This document shows, one piece after another, positions 48,283 through 59,292 of a stretch of 64,000 nt of DNA (positions are counted from its first letter, which is position 1; each line of letters starts with the position of its first letter). A program made the position numbers and the translations under genes. Under the pieces are notes generated by a model, which saw only the letters and a list, made by a program, of their open reading frames with translations, made no database searches and was not told the DNA's origin. Source of the stretch: Silene latifolia (Eukaryota > Streptophyta > Magnoliopsida > Caryophyllales > Caryophyllaceae); assembly GCF_048544455.1 (NCBI RefSeq), contig NC_133532.1:21578948-21642947 (forward strand), read 5' to 3'.

Positions 48283-50406
48283 CTAAGTTATCTTTGAGCC
48301 AGTGACCGACTCACAACCATCCGCCATTTCCTGGTCATCGGACTTTGCCTTGGAAGGAGGAGAATCCACTTCTTCTTCTTGACCCATATTGGCCAAATCG
48401 GATGCGGCGTCCAAAGCTATCTCATCCCGGTCCGGATTCCATTAGCCCGGTCGATTCCGGATCCCTCATAGCATCGACCGGCCTTTCCCGAAGAAGTATT
48501 GAGCAAAGATCAGCCAACCTCGCCTCCACCAATTCCTTTTCAAAGCAGCAAGCTCCTCATTTTTTCTCAATCGATCCTCGCATTGCACCGCTTCTCGGCC
48601 TCCAACTCTTGCCGACAACCTTCTCAAAGCATTTTTGCAGCCACCTCACAAACTATAGCGACCCTACAGGTTGCCTCCCTAGTCATCCCAATCGAGATTG
48701 AAGTACTACTTCATTACCCCTGGATGTGTACAGGTCACGGTTAAGTTTATCCAGTTTTTCCTCCAAACTAGAAACCCTGGCCTGGGCATCTCCGAGTGAC
48801 AAGCGTAGCCAACCCGGCATCCAATCCCTACATATATATAAAATCAATCAGCCAAATACAAGGCAAAACAAAAAGCACATGAACAATTAAAAATATCCCT
48901 TTACAACTAACCTCCCTAGCTTGGGAAGCAAGTTCGGCGACCTTTGTTACAAGAGAAGTCAGAATAGAAACCACTCGGTAGACGACTCAAGGGTACTAGC
49001 AGACAATAGCTGGCCGCTCATTCTTGCAGAAAACTCATCTATCCGTGCCCGGGCATCATCCATGTCATCAATCCTAGCAGGCACTTGCCTTATACTCTGA
49101 TTGGCGAGCCTGGATAGGCTCTTTCTCTCCCTCCTCCTCTTCCAGGATAACATCTTCCCTCTTCCTTTTTGAGCCGGACGACCTCCGGTGACGCTACCCA
49201 GGTGGATCTTGAGAGAAGGTGGACATCGAAACCAGGATATCAAGCGTTTTGTCACTCCCACTAGCCTCCCGGCTCTTGGGACTATTCAGCAATCCTAGCC
49301 ACCTGACCTTCAAATCCTTTTGAAAAAGCTGGCCAACCTAGCAGAAGACCTAAATACTGAATATATAAAAAATATACGTAAGTATCAAACGAGAAATGAC
49401 AAGAAGATACGGTTAAGATTAACATAAAGACATACGAAGACGTACGGGAAAGAGCAAGAGAACTAGGCTTGCCTTTGGGTACTACGACCCCGATCGACTT
49501 GGTCTTCATATACCGGGGCAACAATTCCCCGCCCAAACTAGCTGGCAGTCCTCTCTTCTCGGGAATAGCAAGGAAAGCCTCTATCCGGAAATAGCTTCCT
49601 CATCAAGAGGATTAAAACTCCAATCGGGAGAGCTGCAAAAACCGTCAAAATTACACAGGTAAGAATCAAAATCCATTAATCTCATGTAATATATATTGCA
49701 AAATAAAAGTACAGGGAACCTACCACTCTCCAAAGGAGGATATCTCGAGATAATCAAAGTCGATCCCGAGTCTCGGTCCGGATAAACAGGAAAGTCTTTG
49801 CCCAACTTTTATCATCTCCGAGTCCAGTTAGTAATTAATGGAGACATTTTTGACTTGATTCTCAAATTAAAACGACCGTCAACAGGATTTTTCATATGAT
49901 ATCTTTGCCTTGATATCATTAATAGTAATTACAAGATTGTGTTTAGCACATAAATTTTCAATAGAATGGACAAGTTTCCAAACCATTGGCATAATCTGAA
50001 AAGGTGATACCTCCATAGCACGAATGGTGTCAATCATTAAGGGAGTAAAAGGTAACTTACAGCCTGCTTTGAACGCCCATTCAAAAATACAGAACCAGCC
50101 AGGTGACACCCAGTTAGCTCCCGATCGGACAAGACTCAGGAATCCATACCTCGGTTGACTCAGAATTATTTTCTTCTCCCTTAGAATCTTGTCATAGTTT
50201 GTTTTTAGTAAGTTTTCCTCAGGAAAAGAAGAATCCAGAGATTGAAGGGCAGTGAAAACAGAATCCTGGTACTTAAAAGCCACAGCACGAGCAGGAGGAT
50301 CAATTTCCCTCACCTCTTCCTCCTGAACATCTGAGGGTTCAGGCTCAGCAACAGCCTTCTGAGGTGCAGCAGTTTTCTGGGGAACATGACGTTTTTTGGC
50401 TCCCAT
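48283..50406 (-). pseudogene. Antisense multi-exon gene of the Tat element (Transposase_28-like)
   Basis: Starts at the ATG at 50406 (MGAKKRHVPQKTAAPQKAV) and reads open to 49879. Residues around FLSLVRSGANWVSPGW and FKAGCKLPFTPLMIDT resemble the plant 'putative gypsy type transposon' (Transposase_28) pattern, which is known in antisense ORFs of Tat elements. One or two frameshifts follow near 49880. Three candidate introns with GT...AG ends lie at 49633-49723, 49357-49445 and 48838-48911. The last exon ends with an acidic stretch and a stop at 48283. A TATA box reads on the minus strand at 50565-50572. Its role in the element is unknown. Confidence 0.7.
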
Positions 50407-50564
50407 ATCCTTTATTTTTTGATCTACTGTAATGGATGTTAATTATTGAATAATTGTAAGTTGACAAGAGAAGAACTCAGGAGAAATAGGGAAGAATTCT
50501 AGAGAGAAATTTAGCAAAGAAAGTGGAAGAAAATTGGTGGAAAACAAATTCGTCCCAAATACCG

Positions 50565-50572
50565 TATTTATA
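50565..50572 (-). promoter_or_regulatory. TATA box for the antisense gene
   Basis: The minus strand reads CTTCTATAAATACGG. It lies about 160 bp upstream of the antisense ATG at 50406, a normal distance for a plant promoter with a short leader. Confidence 0.6.
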
Positions 50573-50747
50573 GAAGATGTATAACGGTATGAAAACCCTA
50601 GAAATTGCAAAACTCTCAGCATGACATCACCTAGTCGTTACAGTGTTCAACGGTAACTAGGAGTCTAAGAGTCATTGATTAAGTATGATTCTCTTTATTA
50701 TTTAACCCGGTAAAGTTGACATCTCACCCCTGGCCTGATCCAGCACG

Positions 50748-50768
50748 GGTAAAATGTCAAGGGGCAAT
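50748..50768 (+). promoter_or_regulatory. Polypurine tract of the Tat element
   Basis: aaaatgtcaaggggcaat abuts the 3' LTR start TGTTAGG; AAGGGGCAAT is the purine-rich primer of this lineage. Confidence 0.7.
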
Positions 50769-51455
50769 TGTTAGGCCCAGATTAGCCTGGCCTGACCATA
50801 ACCTGGCCTGACCTTACAAGGCTGACTGAAGAAGACGAAGACCGGACAATTCTAGCTGTTATTGCAATCAGGCTGCCTTATCCTGGAAGAGAAGCCTGAT
50901 GGTAAGTACAGAATAGCCTGGCAGAGTATTAAAGCAGGCTAAATTAAGCCGAGGAAGAAGAAAAACGGTTATATAAAGATATATATTCGTGTCCTATCCT
51001 CAAGGAAGACTAAGTCTAATTATAAAACCATATTGCCCATGAACCTGGACGTGCAAAGGAAGAGGAAGTTAAGGATCAATCAAATAGGAACGAGTCAACC
51101 GGATTAATAGGGAATATGCCCTATTAATCCGGTAACAGCTCCGACAAAAGGGAAGGGCGTTGAAGACCAGTACAACGTTCGTTTTTATGATTATAAATAT
51201 TGTAATTCTAGCATTGGCAAATTCATTGATTATTCATTAGTGTGAAACTATTCTATTACTTATCTTTTCGTCATTTTACGAGCATTCACTTACTTAAACA
51301 AAATTTGTATTCAGCTTATCAAAATAATATAAACACTATTCTTTTCTCCTAGTCTTTCCTCATTATTCATATACAACATATCAAACTTATAGAACTAGAT
51401 ACCCAAATTACTCTCTAATCAGGCCGGATCCGTTCAGGAAAATCCTGCTAAAACA
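50769..51455 (+). repeat. 3' LTR of the Tat element
   Basis: A 687-bp partner of 41524-42212. The inverted repeat (51098-51112 / 51119-51133) and TATA box (51192-51199) are preserved. It is followed by the target duplicate atagc and the rest of L1-A. Confidence 0.9.
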
Positions 51456-51460
51456 ATAGC

Positions 51461-51905
51461 TTTCTGATATGGTTAATGTTTAGGAATGGCTTGCCTATAA
51501 AGGACAGATTGTTTAGGCATGGTATTAGTATGGATGATCAGTGTTGCATCTGCTATGCTTCATCTGAAAAGATGGTGCACCTGTTTCAGAATTGCAGGTA
51601 TGTAACTACTGTACTGGAACAGATTTCGATCAAGCTGCACATTTCACCCCCCAAAGGCAATGCTATTGTTTGGGTTGGTAGGAGACACTGGTCTAGAGGG
51701 GAGACTGCTGTGTGCTTATTTGCGTTTATGTCAAGTTTATTACAATGTATGGCAGCAGCGAAACTCAGCTCGCTTAGAAGGTCTAATTGCTCGTCCTGAA
51801 TACGTAGTAGAGCAAATATTTAAGTTGTTGAAAATTAGAGTCAGGCAATGTAGTAGTATATTTACTAATGCTAATCTTGTATGGCTCAACTCAATTGGCT
51901 TGTAA
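51461..51905 (+). pseudogene. L1-A ORF2, zinc-knuckle (zf-RVT) end
   Basis: Continues ORF2 beyond the Tat insertion. It encodes RNGLPIKDRLFRHGI and CCICYASSEKMVHLFQNCR, a zf-RVT type C-x2-C...H...C arrangement. It ends LVWLNSIGL with a stop at 51903; a frameshift lies near 51735. There is no RNase H. The 3' untranslated region and A tract follow to 51985. Confidence 0.8.
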
Positions 51906-52328
51906 CTGAGTTGATTACAACAAACGGTGATAGCTTGTAATAGCTTTTGTGCTTAATGGAATTACTAACATTTCACCAAAAAAAAAACAAGAAGACCGGG
52001 GAGATGAACAAGAAACCACCAACGAAGAAGTATCGGCATGTCAGCCAGGAAGAATGGGATAACTATATCGCTTATAGGAAGTCCGACAAGTTTAAGGTAA
52101 TTTATCAGCGATTCATTGGGATCACTTTATTAGTAATCACTTACTAAGCAAAGAAAGATGCTTACGTTACTCGATACAATTCATTTTATAAAGACTATAA
52201 GTAAGAAGAACATAGAGAACATTTCAAAGAAAGAGAGCATCTTTCGTGGTTCCAGAGGTGGTTATAGATTGATTAAGGCGAAACTTGTAAGTACTTAATT
52301 CTTATATTATTAGGTGTTTTATACCGAT

Positions 52329-52763
<435 letters not shown>

Positions 52764-54197
52764 GTATATGTGGAACCTGCATTCTTTAGGCCGAATGGCA
52801 TGACGTTGTAACAATATATTCCTCTTTCACACATGAATGCCGTCTTCTCTTGATCTGCAGGATCCATCTTGATTTGGTTGTAGCCACTCCATGCGTCCAG
52901 AAACGTTAGCATCTCATGTCCAGCTGTTGCATCCACCATTGCATCGATATGAGGTAGTGGGAAGGGATATTTAGGACATGCTTTGTTGAGGTCGGTGAAG
53001 TCCACGCATACTCTCCATTTTCCATTCTTTTTAGGCACCACCACCACGTTGGACAACCACTCTGGATACTTTACCTCTCTTATTTTCTTTGCTGCCAGAA
53101 GGCTATCTACCTCTTGATTTATTACTTTATTTCTTTCTGCTGGATGGGTTTGCACTTTGGGTCCACACTAAGCTTATGTGTTATGATGGACGGATCTATT
53201 CCTATCATGTCGTCGTGTGACCATTCGAAACAGTCCATGTTATCTTACAGGAATTTGACTAGTTGTTGTCTCAAGCTTCCTGTGCATCCAGCTCCAATTA
53301 GCACAATTCTCTCTGGGTGCAGCTTGTCCAGGTTAATTTGATCTAGTTCTTCCACTGGGGGCTCGATGTACTCATCCTGGACAGTGCGTCAGAATTGCTA
53401 TCTTTGAAGGGGCGGTGCGGTTTAGTGCCTTCTTGTAGCAGCCTCTAGCTTTCTCCTGATCTCCTCGTATTGTCTCTACTCCCCATGGCGTGGGGAACTT
53501 TATACATTGATGGTACGTTGAAGGGACTGCTTTCATTTGGTGTAGCCACGGCCTTCCCAGGATGACATTGTAAGTAGAGGGTCCGTCTATGACCAGATAC
53601 CTGATCTGCTTGTTGACTCCTCCCACATAGGTTGGGATGACTATCTCGCCCAGCGAGTTGGCTGTTTCTCCGCTGAAGCCTACCAACGGGATAGTTTTCT
53701 TCAGTAAATCCTTCTCGCTGAATCCCATGTTTTCTATAGTCTTCAGCATGATCAGGTTGACCGAGCTGCCTGTATCTACCAAGACATTTCTAACTGTGCA
53801 GTTAGCCATTGACAGGGTGATTATGAGTGCATCATGATGTTCCCGCTCGTCATATGTATCTCCTTCATCAAAGGTAACAGCTGGTAGATCACTGTAAGAA
53901 ATTGTGCAAGATCTTGCTAGTCTCTCTCCTTTGGTCTCGGTGGCATGTCTTTTACCTGCTGAGTACGTTAGCCCACTTAGATCTGAGCCGCCTGTTATCA
54001 CGTTTATGATTTTGGTGCATGTGGGTGGAGTTGCAGGCTTTGTGGAGCCTACCTTATCCTGCTGCTTGCCCCCTCGTGGTAATAGGTGGCTCAGCTCACC
54101 TTGCTCATACAGGCGCTTGATCTCTCTTCGCAGTGTGTAGCAGTCTTCAGTGTTATGCCCGATGTCACGATGAAACTCGTGTAGGAAATATCGGTAT
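52764..54197 (-). pseudogene. Tat-lineage fragment: end of Gag, protease, part of RT
   Basis: Reading down the minus strand: the Gag end with FHRDIGHNTEDCYTLRRE (near 54160), protease with intact DTGSSVNLIM and STYNVILGRPWL (54001-53372), a linker with one TAA near 53245, then RT from EVDSLLAAKKIREV to MPFGLKNAGST (53155-52764). It breaks off in RT before YIDDM. The same frame holds protease and RT. It is a different subfamily from the Tat element at 41524 and far less mutated in protease. No LTR or target duplication adjoins it. Confidence 0.85.
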
Positions 54198-55251
54198 ACT
54201 TCCTCTAATATTCGGATTATAACGAAATTATAATTATGAAAAACTAGTCATAAACGAATTTACATAAACAAAAAGAGTAGAGATTTAGAATTAACCTTTG
54301 GTCCTAGCAATTTGGCCTAAGAACAATATCGAAATCGATATTCTCCTAATCGTTGCACCCAAAATGCTTTGAGAAATGCCTCTCAATTTGCTAGAATGAG
54401 ATCCCCAAAAATTGATAATTATTTTTAGGGTTTTGTGTTTTTTGTGATGAGAGAAAATTAGGTCAAAAGAATAAGAGAAATGATCTCCTCTCTTTGCTCT
54501 TTCAAACCGTCCAAAAAAAAATGAGATGATGGGGAAGATATTTTTCTTCCCTTTTATTCTCATATTTCGGTTTTACCAACCACAAAAATAAGGAGAAAAA
54601 TCTTCTTATTTTTAGTTGGTCTCCAATTGTATATAATGTGTATTATCTTAATTGTCAATTATGTCGACATGTATTAATAAGTCCACACTCAACAGTTTGT
54701 AGTCGATTTATTAATACCGGTCTGTCAACATTTTATTATGACAATTTCGCATAATATATACATGAACTATAAATATAACATATTTATAATTTGCTAATTA
54801 AATATAACTGGTTACTTTTAATTACGAATTAACATCTTAATTCGTTTAAGCTAACATTATATACATTGATTAAATATAACAGTTTATATTCAATTTACGA
54901 ATTAACAGTTAATCCGTCTCAGCTAATATTATTTAATTGAATTAAATAATCGTCTCATCATCACATTGACTAACCTTTTAGTCAAATACATGGACTAACC
55001 TTTTAGTCATATAAGGCATCAATGTGATTATATTTTCATACAATCACATCTCTCAAACACATCCTTTAGGTGTAACTTTTAGGGACCAGTTGATCACCGC
55101 CATCAGTATGATAATAACGTCAAACTTCTAGCAAGCCAACCGTTATTAAGTAAACGTTAATCAACTGATAAAATACTAAGTATACCCTTGTGAACCTATA
55201 AGAGATTTATATATGTTATCACACTAACTGTGGAGGACACAAGCTCCAACA
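54198..55251 (-). repeat. LTR of the truncated Copia
   Basis: The outer end is set by the polypurine tract and TGTTGGAGC. The region 55080-55240 resembles the first part of the Copia LTRs at 1016 and 12274. The inner boundary near 54198 is uncertain by about 20 bp. Confidence 0.65.
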
Positions 55252-56027
55252 AACTCCCACTTGTCCTCACAAGTGTATGTGCGATAACCGATTCTCATAT
55301 CCTAAAATTTCTCCCACTCAATGTAAAACAATTTGCAAAATCCGTATTCACAAAGGTCGTATTTTACAAGTGATCAATATCAAGAGTGGTTTTCCCGACT
55401 AGAGAGTAACTTAACTGATAAACGAATCATCATTCGAGCATGGCCATGCATTTCAGTTACAACTCCTCGAGTGGCCCTATGGAATAACTAAACCTAATAA
55501 AGGTTGGATATTTTCTTCAACTCGAATCCTGCAGATATAAGCACAGTATGAAATGACCCAGTGAAAATCTGCTTAGCCTCCTGTTACGGTCGACCATGAG
55601 AAAGAAACCAAAGTCACCCCAAAACTGCCTTAATCTCAAGATACAGTCGATAGTCAAAAGAATCGACTCTAGGAACACAATGGACGTCCAATCCACGACC
55701 TGGCACCGAATGTTTTTAAACATTTAGGACTCCATTACGTTGTCACAATTTGTCCTACGAGGTATCGTTATAACTAGCATCTGTGATCGATCAGCCAACT
55801 GTTTGACTTATGGCTCGTTGAACCCACCATCAATCAACTTCACAAAATAATAGCCAGAGTTATCAGCTCATATAGGCGATTACGGACCAAAACAAATATA
55901 ATGTAATTCAGTTCACTTTGTGGCGTTCAATGTTGTCGTACAATCCACATGAAAAACAAAATATGAAATAAAACGATGAAGTTATAAATAGCATATGAAA
56001 AAGATAATGTATCGAATCCATAATCAA

Positions 56028-56144
56028 CTAATACAACTCAGGAACACGTTTAATTCCCATGGAAATAATGTGCCCTTCATGCTTATCATATGACAATGGT
56101 TTAGTGAGAGGGTCCACGATGTTGTCATCCGAAGCAGGTACAAG
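56028..56144 (-). pseudogene. Copia RNase H C-terminus
   Basis: A stretch of 38 codons ending at a TAG (56028-56030). It contains DNIVDPLTKPLS and HEGHIISMGIKR, the standard last residues of plant Copia polyproteins. It was too short to be noticed as a separate frame. The rest of pol is lost at the junction with L1-B. Confidence 0.85.
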
Positions 56145-56146
56145 GG

Positions 56147-56616
56147 GGAGCAAAGAGGAAGGAGGGTGAGGAAATGATGATGGTGGAGAAGGGGGGGAGA
56201 TGCTGCGAGGGGTGTGGATAATTTAGCAGTTAGGGAAGAGTTTGCTAATGTTGAGGGGCTGTTTCAGGCTGACAGGGAGGTGGAGACGTACTTGGGGAAG
56301 GGAAGCTCTCTAGATATGAATGAAGGATTGGGGGCAGCTGGGAAGGGGACTGGTGAATTGAGGAAGGGTGGACAGGGGAAGAGTGGACACGCTGTGATAG
56401 GTGTGGGCAGTGGAAAGGGGAGGAAATGGGTCAGGACTGAAAGAGCGGGTGGCAGGGAAGGTGGGGTGTTGGAGATGTCTGAGGTGGGGGGAAAAACGGG
56501 ATCGTGGGGAGGAGGAGCTGGCAGGGGGTAATAAGAGGTTTCATGCTATGCAAGATGGGGGTGTCATTGAACCTGAGGCGGTGGTTGAGAGATCTCAACC
56601 CCGCCGGGCCCAATGA
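56147..56616 (+). pseudogene. L1-B ORF1 C-terminal remnant
   Basis: G-rich frames (glycine- and lysine-rich linker) end in EPEAVVERSQPRRAQ with a TGA at 56614. That stop overlaps the ORF2 ATG at 56613 (ATGA). This tail is typical of plant L1 ORF1. The DUF4283 and zinc-knuckle parts are missing. Confidence 0.6.
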
Positions 56617-57461
56617 GTCTTATAAGTATTAACTGCCGGGGCTTGGGTCACCCCGATGCAGTAGGTGCGCTCCGTCATTTGATACGACGGGAGGCCCCGA
56701 CCATGGTGTTTCTTTGCGAGACGAAACTCAGTGGTCGTGAAATGCGGACTGTCCGGACTAAGTTTGATGGGTACGAGGGTATGGAGGTGGATAGCGTTGG
56801 TAGGTCCGGTGGGCTCACTTTTTGGTGGAAGAAGGGGATCCGGTGTGATTTTGTTTCGGCTTCAGTACCCTATATGGACTTTGTGATCCGCGAGGAGGGA
56901 GGGGATTGGAGAGTGACTGGGTTTTATGGGTGGCCTGCGGTTGCAGACCATCATCTTTCTTGGCAGCTGTTGCGTATTCTGGGCAGGCACTCTTCTTTAC
57001 CTTGGATATGCATTGGTGATTATAATGAAATTTTGTATGCTAATGAGATGAAGGGAGGGCAATGGGCGCAATGGCAGATGAATAATTTTAGGGAAGCGGT
57101 GGATGATTGTGGGCTTGTGGATGTTCGTTATGAAGGGTATAGTTTCACCTGGGATAATGGGCAAGCTGGAGTGGATAATAGACAGTGTAGGATTGATCGT
57201 GTTATGGTTAATAGTGAATGGTTTGACAAATTTCCCTATGCGAGACTTATTCATCTCAGTCGGGAGTGGTCTGACCATTCATCCATTAAGCTGATTAGCG
57301 ATAGGCGGGAGGAGGGAGGGCAAGGGAGGAGACGGTTTCGTTTTGAGCAGGTTTGGGTGGGTGAAGCTGGGAGTGAGGAGGCGGTTAGGAGAGGTTTCGA
57401 GAGAGGTGGGTGGGATATGATGACGGCGTTGAGGGAGAGTGCGGAGGAGCTTCAGGCGTAG
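56613..57461 (+). CDS. L1-B ORF2, APE-type endonuclease
   Basis: An open frame of 282 codons beginning MSLISINCRGLGHPDAV. Conserved endonuclease blocks are present: FLCETKL (Glu), WICIGDYNEIL (Asp/Asn), CRIDRVMVN and EWSDHSSI (the final Asp-His). All catalytic positions that can be judged look intact. It ends at a premature TAG after EELQA; ORF2 continues beyond it in the same element. Confidence 0.85.
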   Translation: MSLISINCRGLGHPDAVGALRHLIRREAPTMVFLCETKLSGREMRTVRTKFDGYEGMEVDSVGRSGGLTFWWKKGIRCDFVSASVPYMDFVIREEGGDWRVTGFYGWPAVADHHLSWQLLRILGRHSSLPWICIGDYNEILYANEMKGGQWAQWQMNNFREAVDDCGLVDVRYEGYSFTWDNGQAGVDNRQCRIDRVMVNSEWFDKFPYARLIHLSREWSDHSSIKLISDRREEGGQGRRRFRFEQVWVGEAGSEEAVRRGFERGGWDMMTALRESAEELQA

Positions 57462-59292
57462 AAGGGGGTTAGTATAGGAAAGATAGTTAAATTGATTGCC
57501 ACCAAACGCAAGCAAATTGAGAGACTAAATGTGGGGTGGGGGGGGGGGGGAGCGTATGGTGGAGGAGGTGCGGGGGAGGAGGAAGCTCGTGGGTGAGGTG
57601 GCTGATTTGTGTAGGCAAGAGGAACAGTTCTGGAGGCAAAGATCGAGGGTTCTTTGGCTTAAGGAAGGTGACCGTAATACGAGTTATTTTCATAAGCAGG
57701 CGGGACAGAGAAGAGCAAAGAACCATATTAATAAACTGATTGACGAGGATGGGATGGTTCGACATGGGGATGAGGCGGTTGCGAGGGTTGCTACGAACTA
57801 ATTTAAGGAGCTCTTTACAGCGGCTCCTAGGCGTGATTTTGGACAAGTTGGGTGGGATGGAGGGCCGGGTTAATGACGAGATGAACCGAGTTTTGAGGCA
57901 GCCTTATCGTGAGGAGGAGGTTCTTGAAGCCCTTAATCAAATGCACCCGTTGAAAGCTCCAGGTCCGGATGGGATGAATTGTTTATTTTATCAGACATAT
58001 TGGCACATCGTTGGTCCAGTTGTTACTAGTACGGTGTTGGGAATTTTGGATGGTGCTCCTATGCCGGATGAGGTTAATCATACGCATATCGTTTTAATAC
58101 GGGAGAAAAAAGCTCCAGACAAGGTTTGTGATTTTCGACCGATCAGTCTATGCAATGTAATTTATAAATTGGTGTCTAAGATTCTCGCGAATCGACTGAG
58201 TTTTTTCTTGGCTGAAATTGTCTCTGTTAACCAAAGTGCTTTCACCCCGGGAAGATTGATTTCGGATAATGTTCTCATCGCTTTTGAATTGTTTCACCAT
58301 ATGAAAAATTCGAAGAGCAGGGAGGGGCATATGGCTATAAAACTTGACATGGCGAAGGCGTACGATAGGGTGGAATGGGACTTTTTGGACCGTGTTTTGC
58401 GTGTTATGGGGTTTGATGGGCATTGGGTTAATCGGGTAATGATGTGCGTAACTACGGTTGAGTCAGCTGTTTTGCTAAACGGTAATGTGAAGGAGTTCTT
58501 TCAGCCGGGTAGAGGACTTCGACAAGGGGATCCTTTATCGCCATATCTTTTTATTCTTTGCGCCGAAGTTCTATCAAATATGCTAAGGAAATCAGTGGAG
58601 GATGCCCCACTTCATGGTTTATTCGCATTGCGCCCAAGCACCGGTAATTTCTCATTTACTTTTTCCGGATGATAGTTTTTTTTTTCCTGAAGGCGTGTGA
58701 GGAGGAGGTTGTGAAGGTGAATGATATTTTACGTGCTTATGAATTTGCCTCGGGTCAACTGGTTAGCTTGGATAAGACAACTGTGTCTTTTAGTCGAGGA
58801 TTGTCGGAGGAGAGACAGGCGAGAATTGTGGGGCTGATGGGGGTTCGAAAGGTAGAGGTGCAGGAGTGCTATTTGGGCTTACCAACTGTTATTGGGCGGT
58901 CTAAAAAACCGATTACTGATATCGTCCGTAATAAGCTGCTTAAACGGCTCCAAGGGTGGCGGGGGAAGATTTTGTCGAAGGCTGGTAGGGAGATTCTTAT
59001 AAAGGCTGTGGCCAATTCGCTCCCTACCTATGTGATGAGTATTTTTAAACTTCCAGCTGCTTTTTGTGACGATCTTCGGAGAATGATCTCGAGGTTTTGG
59101 TGGGGTTATGAGGATGGTAAGAAGGGCATTTCTTGGGTGTCGTGGAATCAAATGTGTAAACCCAAGTGTGTAGGGGGAATGGGATTTCGAGATTTCTTCA
59201 AGTCGAATCAAGCTCTCTTAGGTAAACAAGCTTGGCGTTTGTTAACCTCTCCGGACTGTCTCTGGGCTCAATTGATGCGAGGTAAATATTAA
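57462..59292 (+). pseudogene. L1-B reverse transcriptase, frameshifted
   Basis: A run of 13 Gs at 57538-57550 accompanies a shift. RT blocks are HPLKAPGPDGMNCLFYQ, DFRPISLCNVIYKL, NQSAFTPGRLISDNVLIAFE and GRGLRQGDPLSPYLFILC, in the frame 57740-58672. At the catalytic box the sequence reads FPDD (58662-58673) instead of FADD. A one-base shift at the adjacent run of 10 Ts leads into 58669-59292 (PTVIGRSKKPITDI, MSIFKLPAAFCDD). Confidence 0.82.

Larger units (their letters stand above)
41524..51455 (+). mobile_element. Tat-lineage Ty3/Gypsy retrotransposon
   Basis: Perfect 5-bp duplications atagc (41519-41523, 51456-51460) flank LTRs of 689 and 687 bp. The order is primer site, gag, protease, RT, RNase H, integrase, then about 3 kb holding an antisense multi-exon gene, then a polypurine tract. 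This order, the primer site TGGCGCCCACCGTGGGGC and the antisense gene are marks of the Tat lineage. Gag and pol carry many small indels and stops. The LTRs differ at only about ten sites by eye, so the copy is recent although its genes are broken. Confidence 0.9.
37272..51985 (+). mobile_element. L1-A LINE, split by a Tat retrotransposon
   Basis: A 15-bp target duplication aacaagaagaccggg flanks it (37257-37271 and 51986-52000). It has a 5' untranslated region, ORF1 and ORF2, and ends in a short A tract after ttcacc. The Tat element at 41524-51455 interrupts ORF2 between the RT and the zinc-knuckle region. Without it L1-A is about 4.8 kb, near full length. ORF2 ends after the zf-RVT region with no RNase H, unlike L1-B. 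Confidence 0.9.
36756..52320 (+). pseudogene. Plant transposase (Transposase_24, CACTA-type) remnant, split by L1-A
   Basis: Exon 1 (36756-37055, 100 codons) begins MGGKRKTKDGKKSGEED and contains a block like the Transposase_24 N-terminal region (GTYAANFASWIGCCVRKYSP). It ends at a donor AAAG|GTATGT. Exon 2 starts after gcag at 37154, has a TGA at 37224 and continues in the same frame across the L1-A insertion into 52001-52096 (HVSQEEWDNYIAYRKSDKF), ending at AAG|GTAATT. Further pieces near 52230-52290 encode FRGSRGGYRLIKAKL before GTAAGT. Family recall suggests the Ptta/En/Spm-associated family; a host gene with the same domain is possible. It is clearly dead. Confidence 0.55.
54198..56144 (-). 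mobile_element. Truncated minus-strand Copia: pol end, 3' UTR and LTR
   Basis: In minus order: the last codons of pol (56144-56028), 3' untranslated region to 55252 with polypurine tract GACAAGTGGGAGTT, then an LTR starting TGTTGGAGCTTGTGTCC at 55251. The LTR extends to about 54198, where it meets Tat Gag sequence; its exact inner end is unclear. The 3' untranslated region is homologous to the last part of the gag-only element at 1016-9790, so this family member did carry pol. Confidence 0.75.

Noticed and set aside
56214..56531. Glycine-rich structural protein gene
   Set aside because: It lies directly before L1 ORF2 with an ATGA overlap and matches the linker region of plant L1 ORF1.
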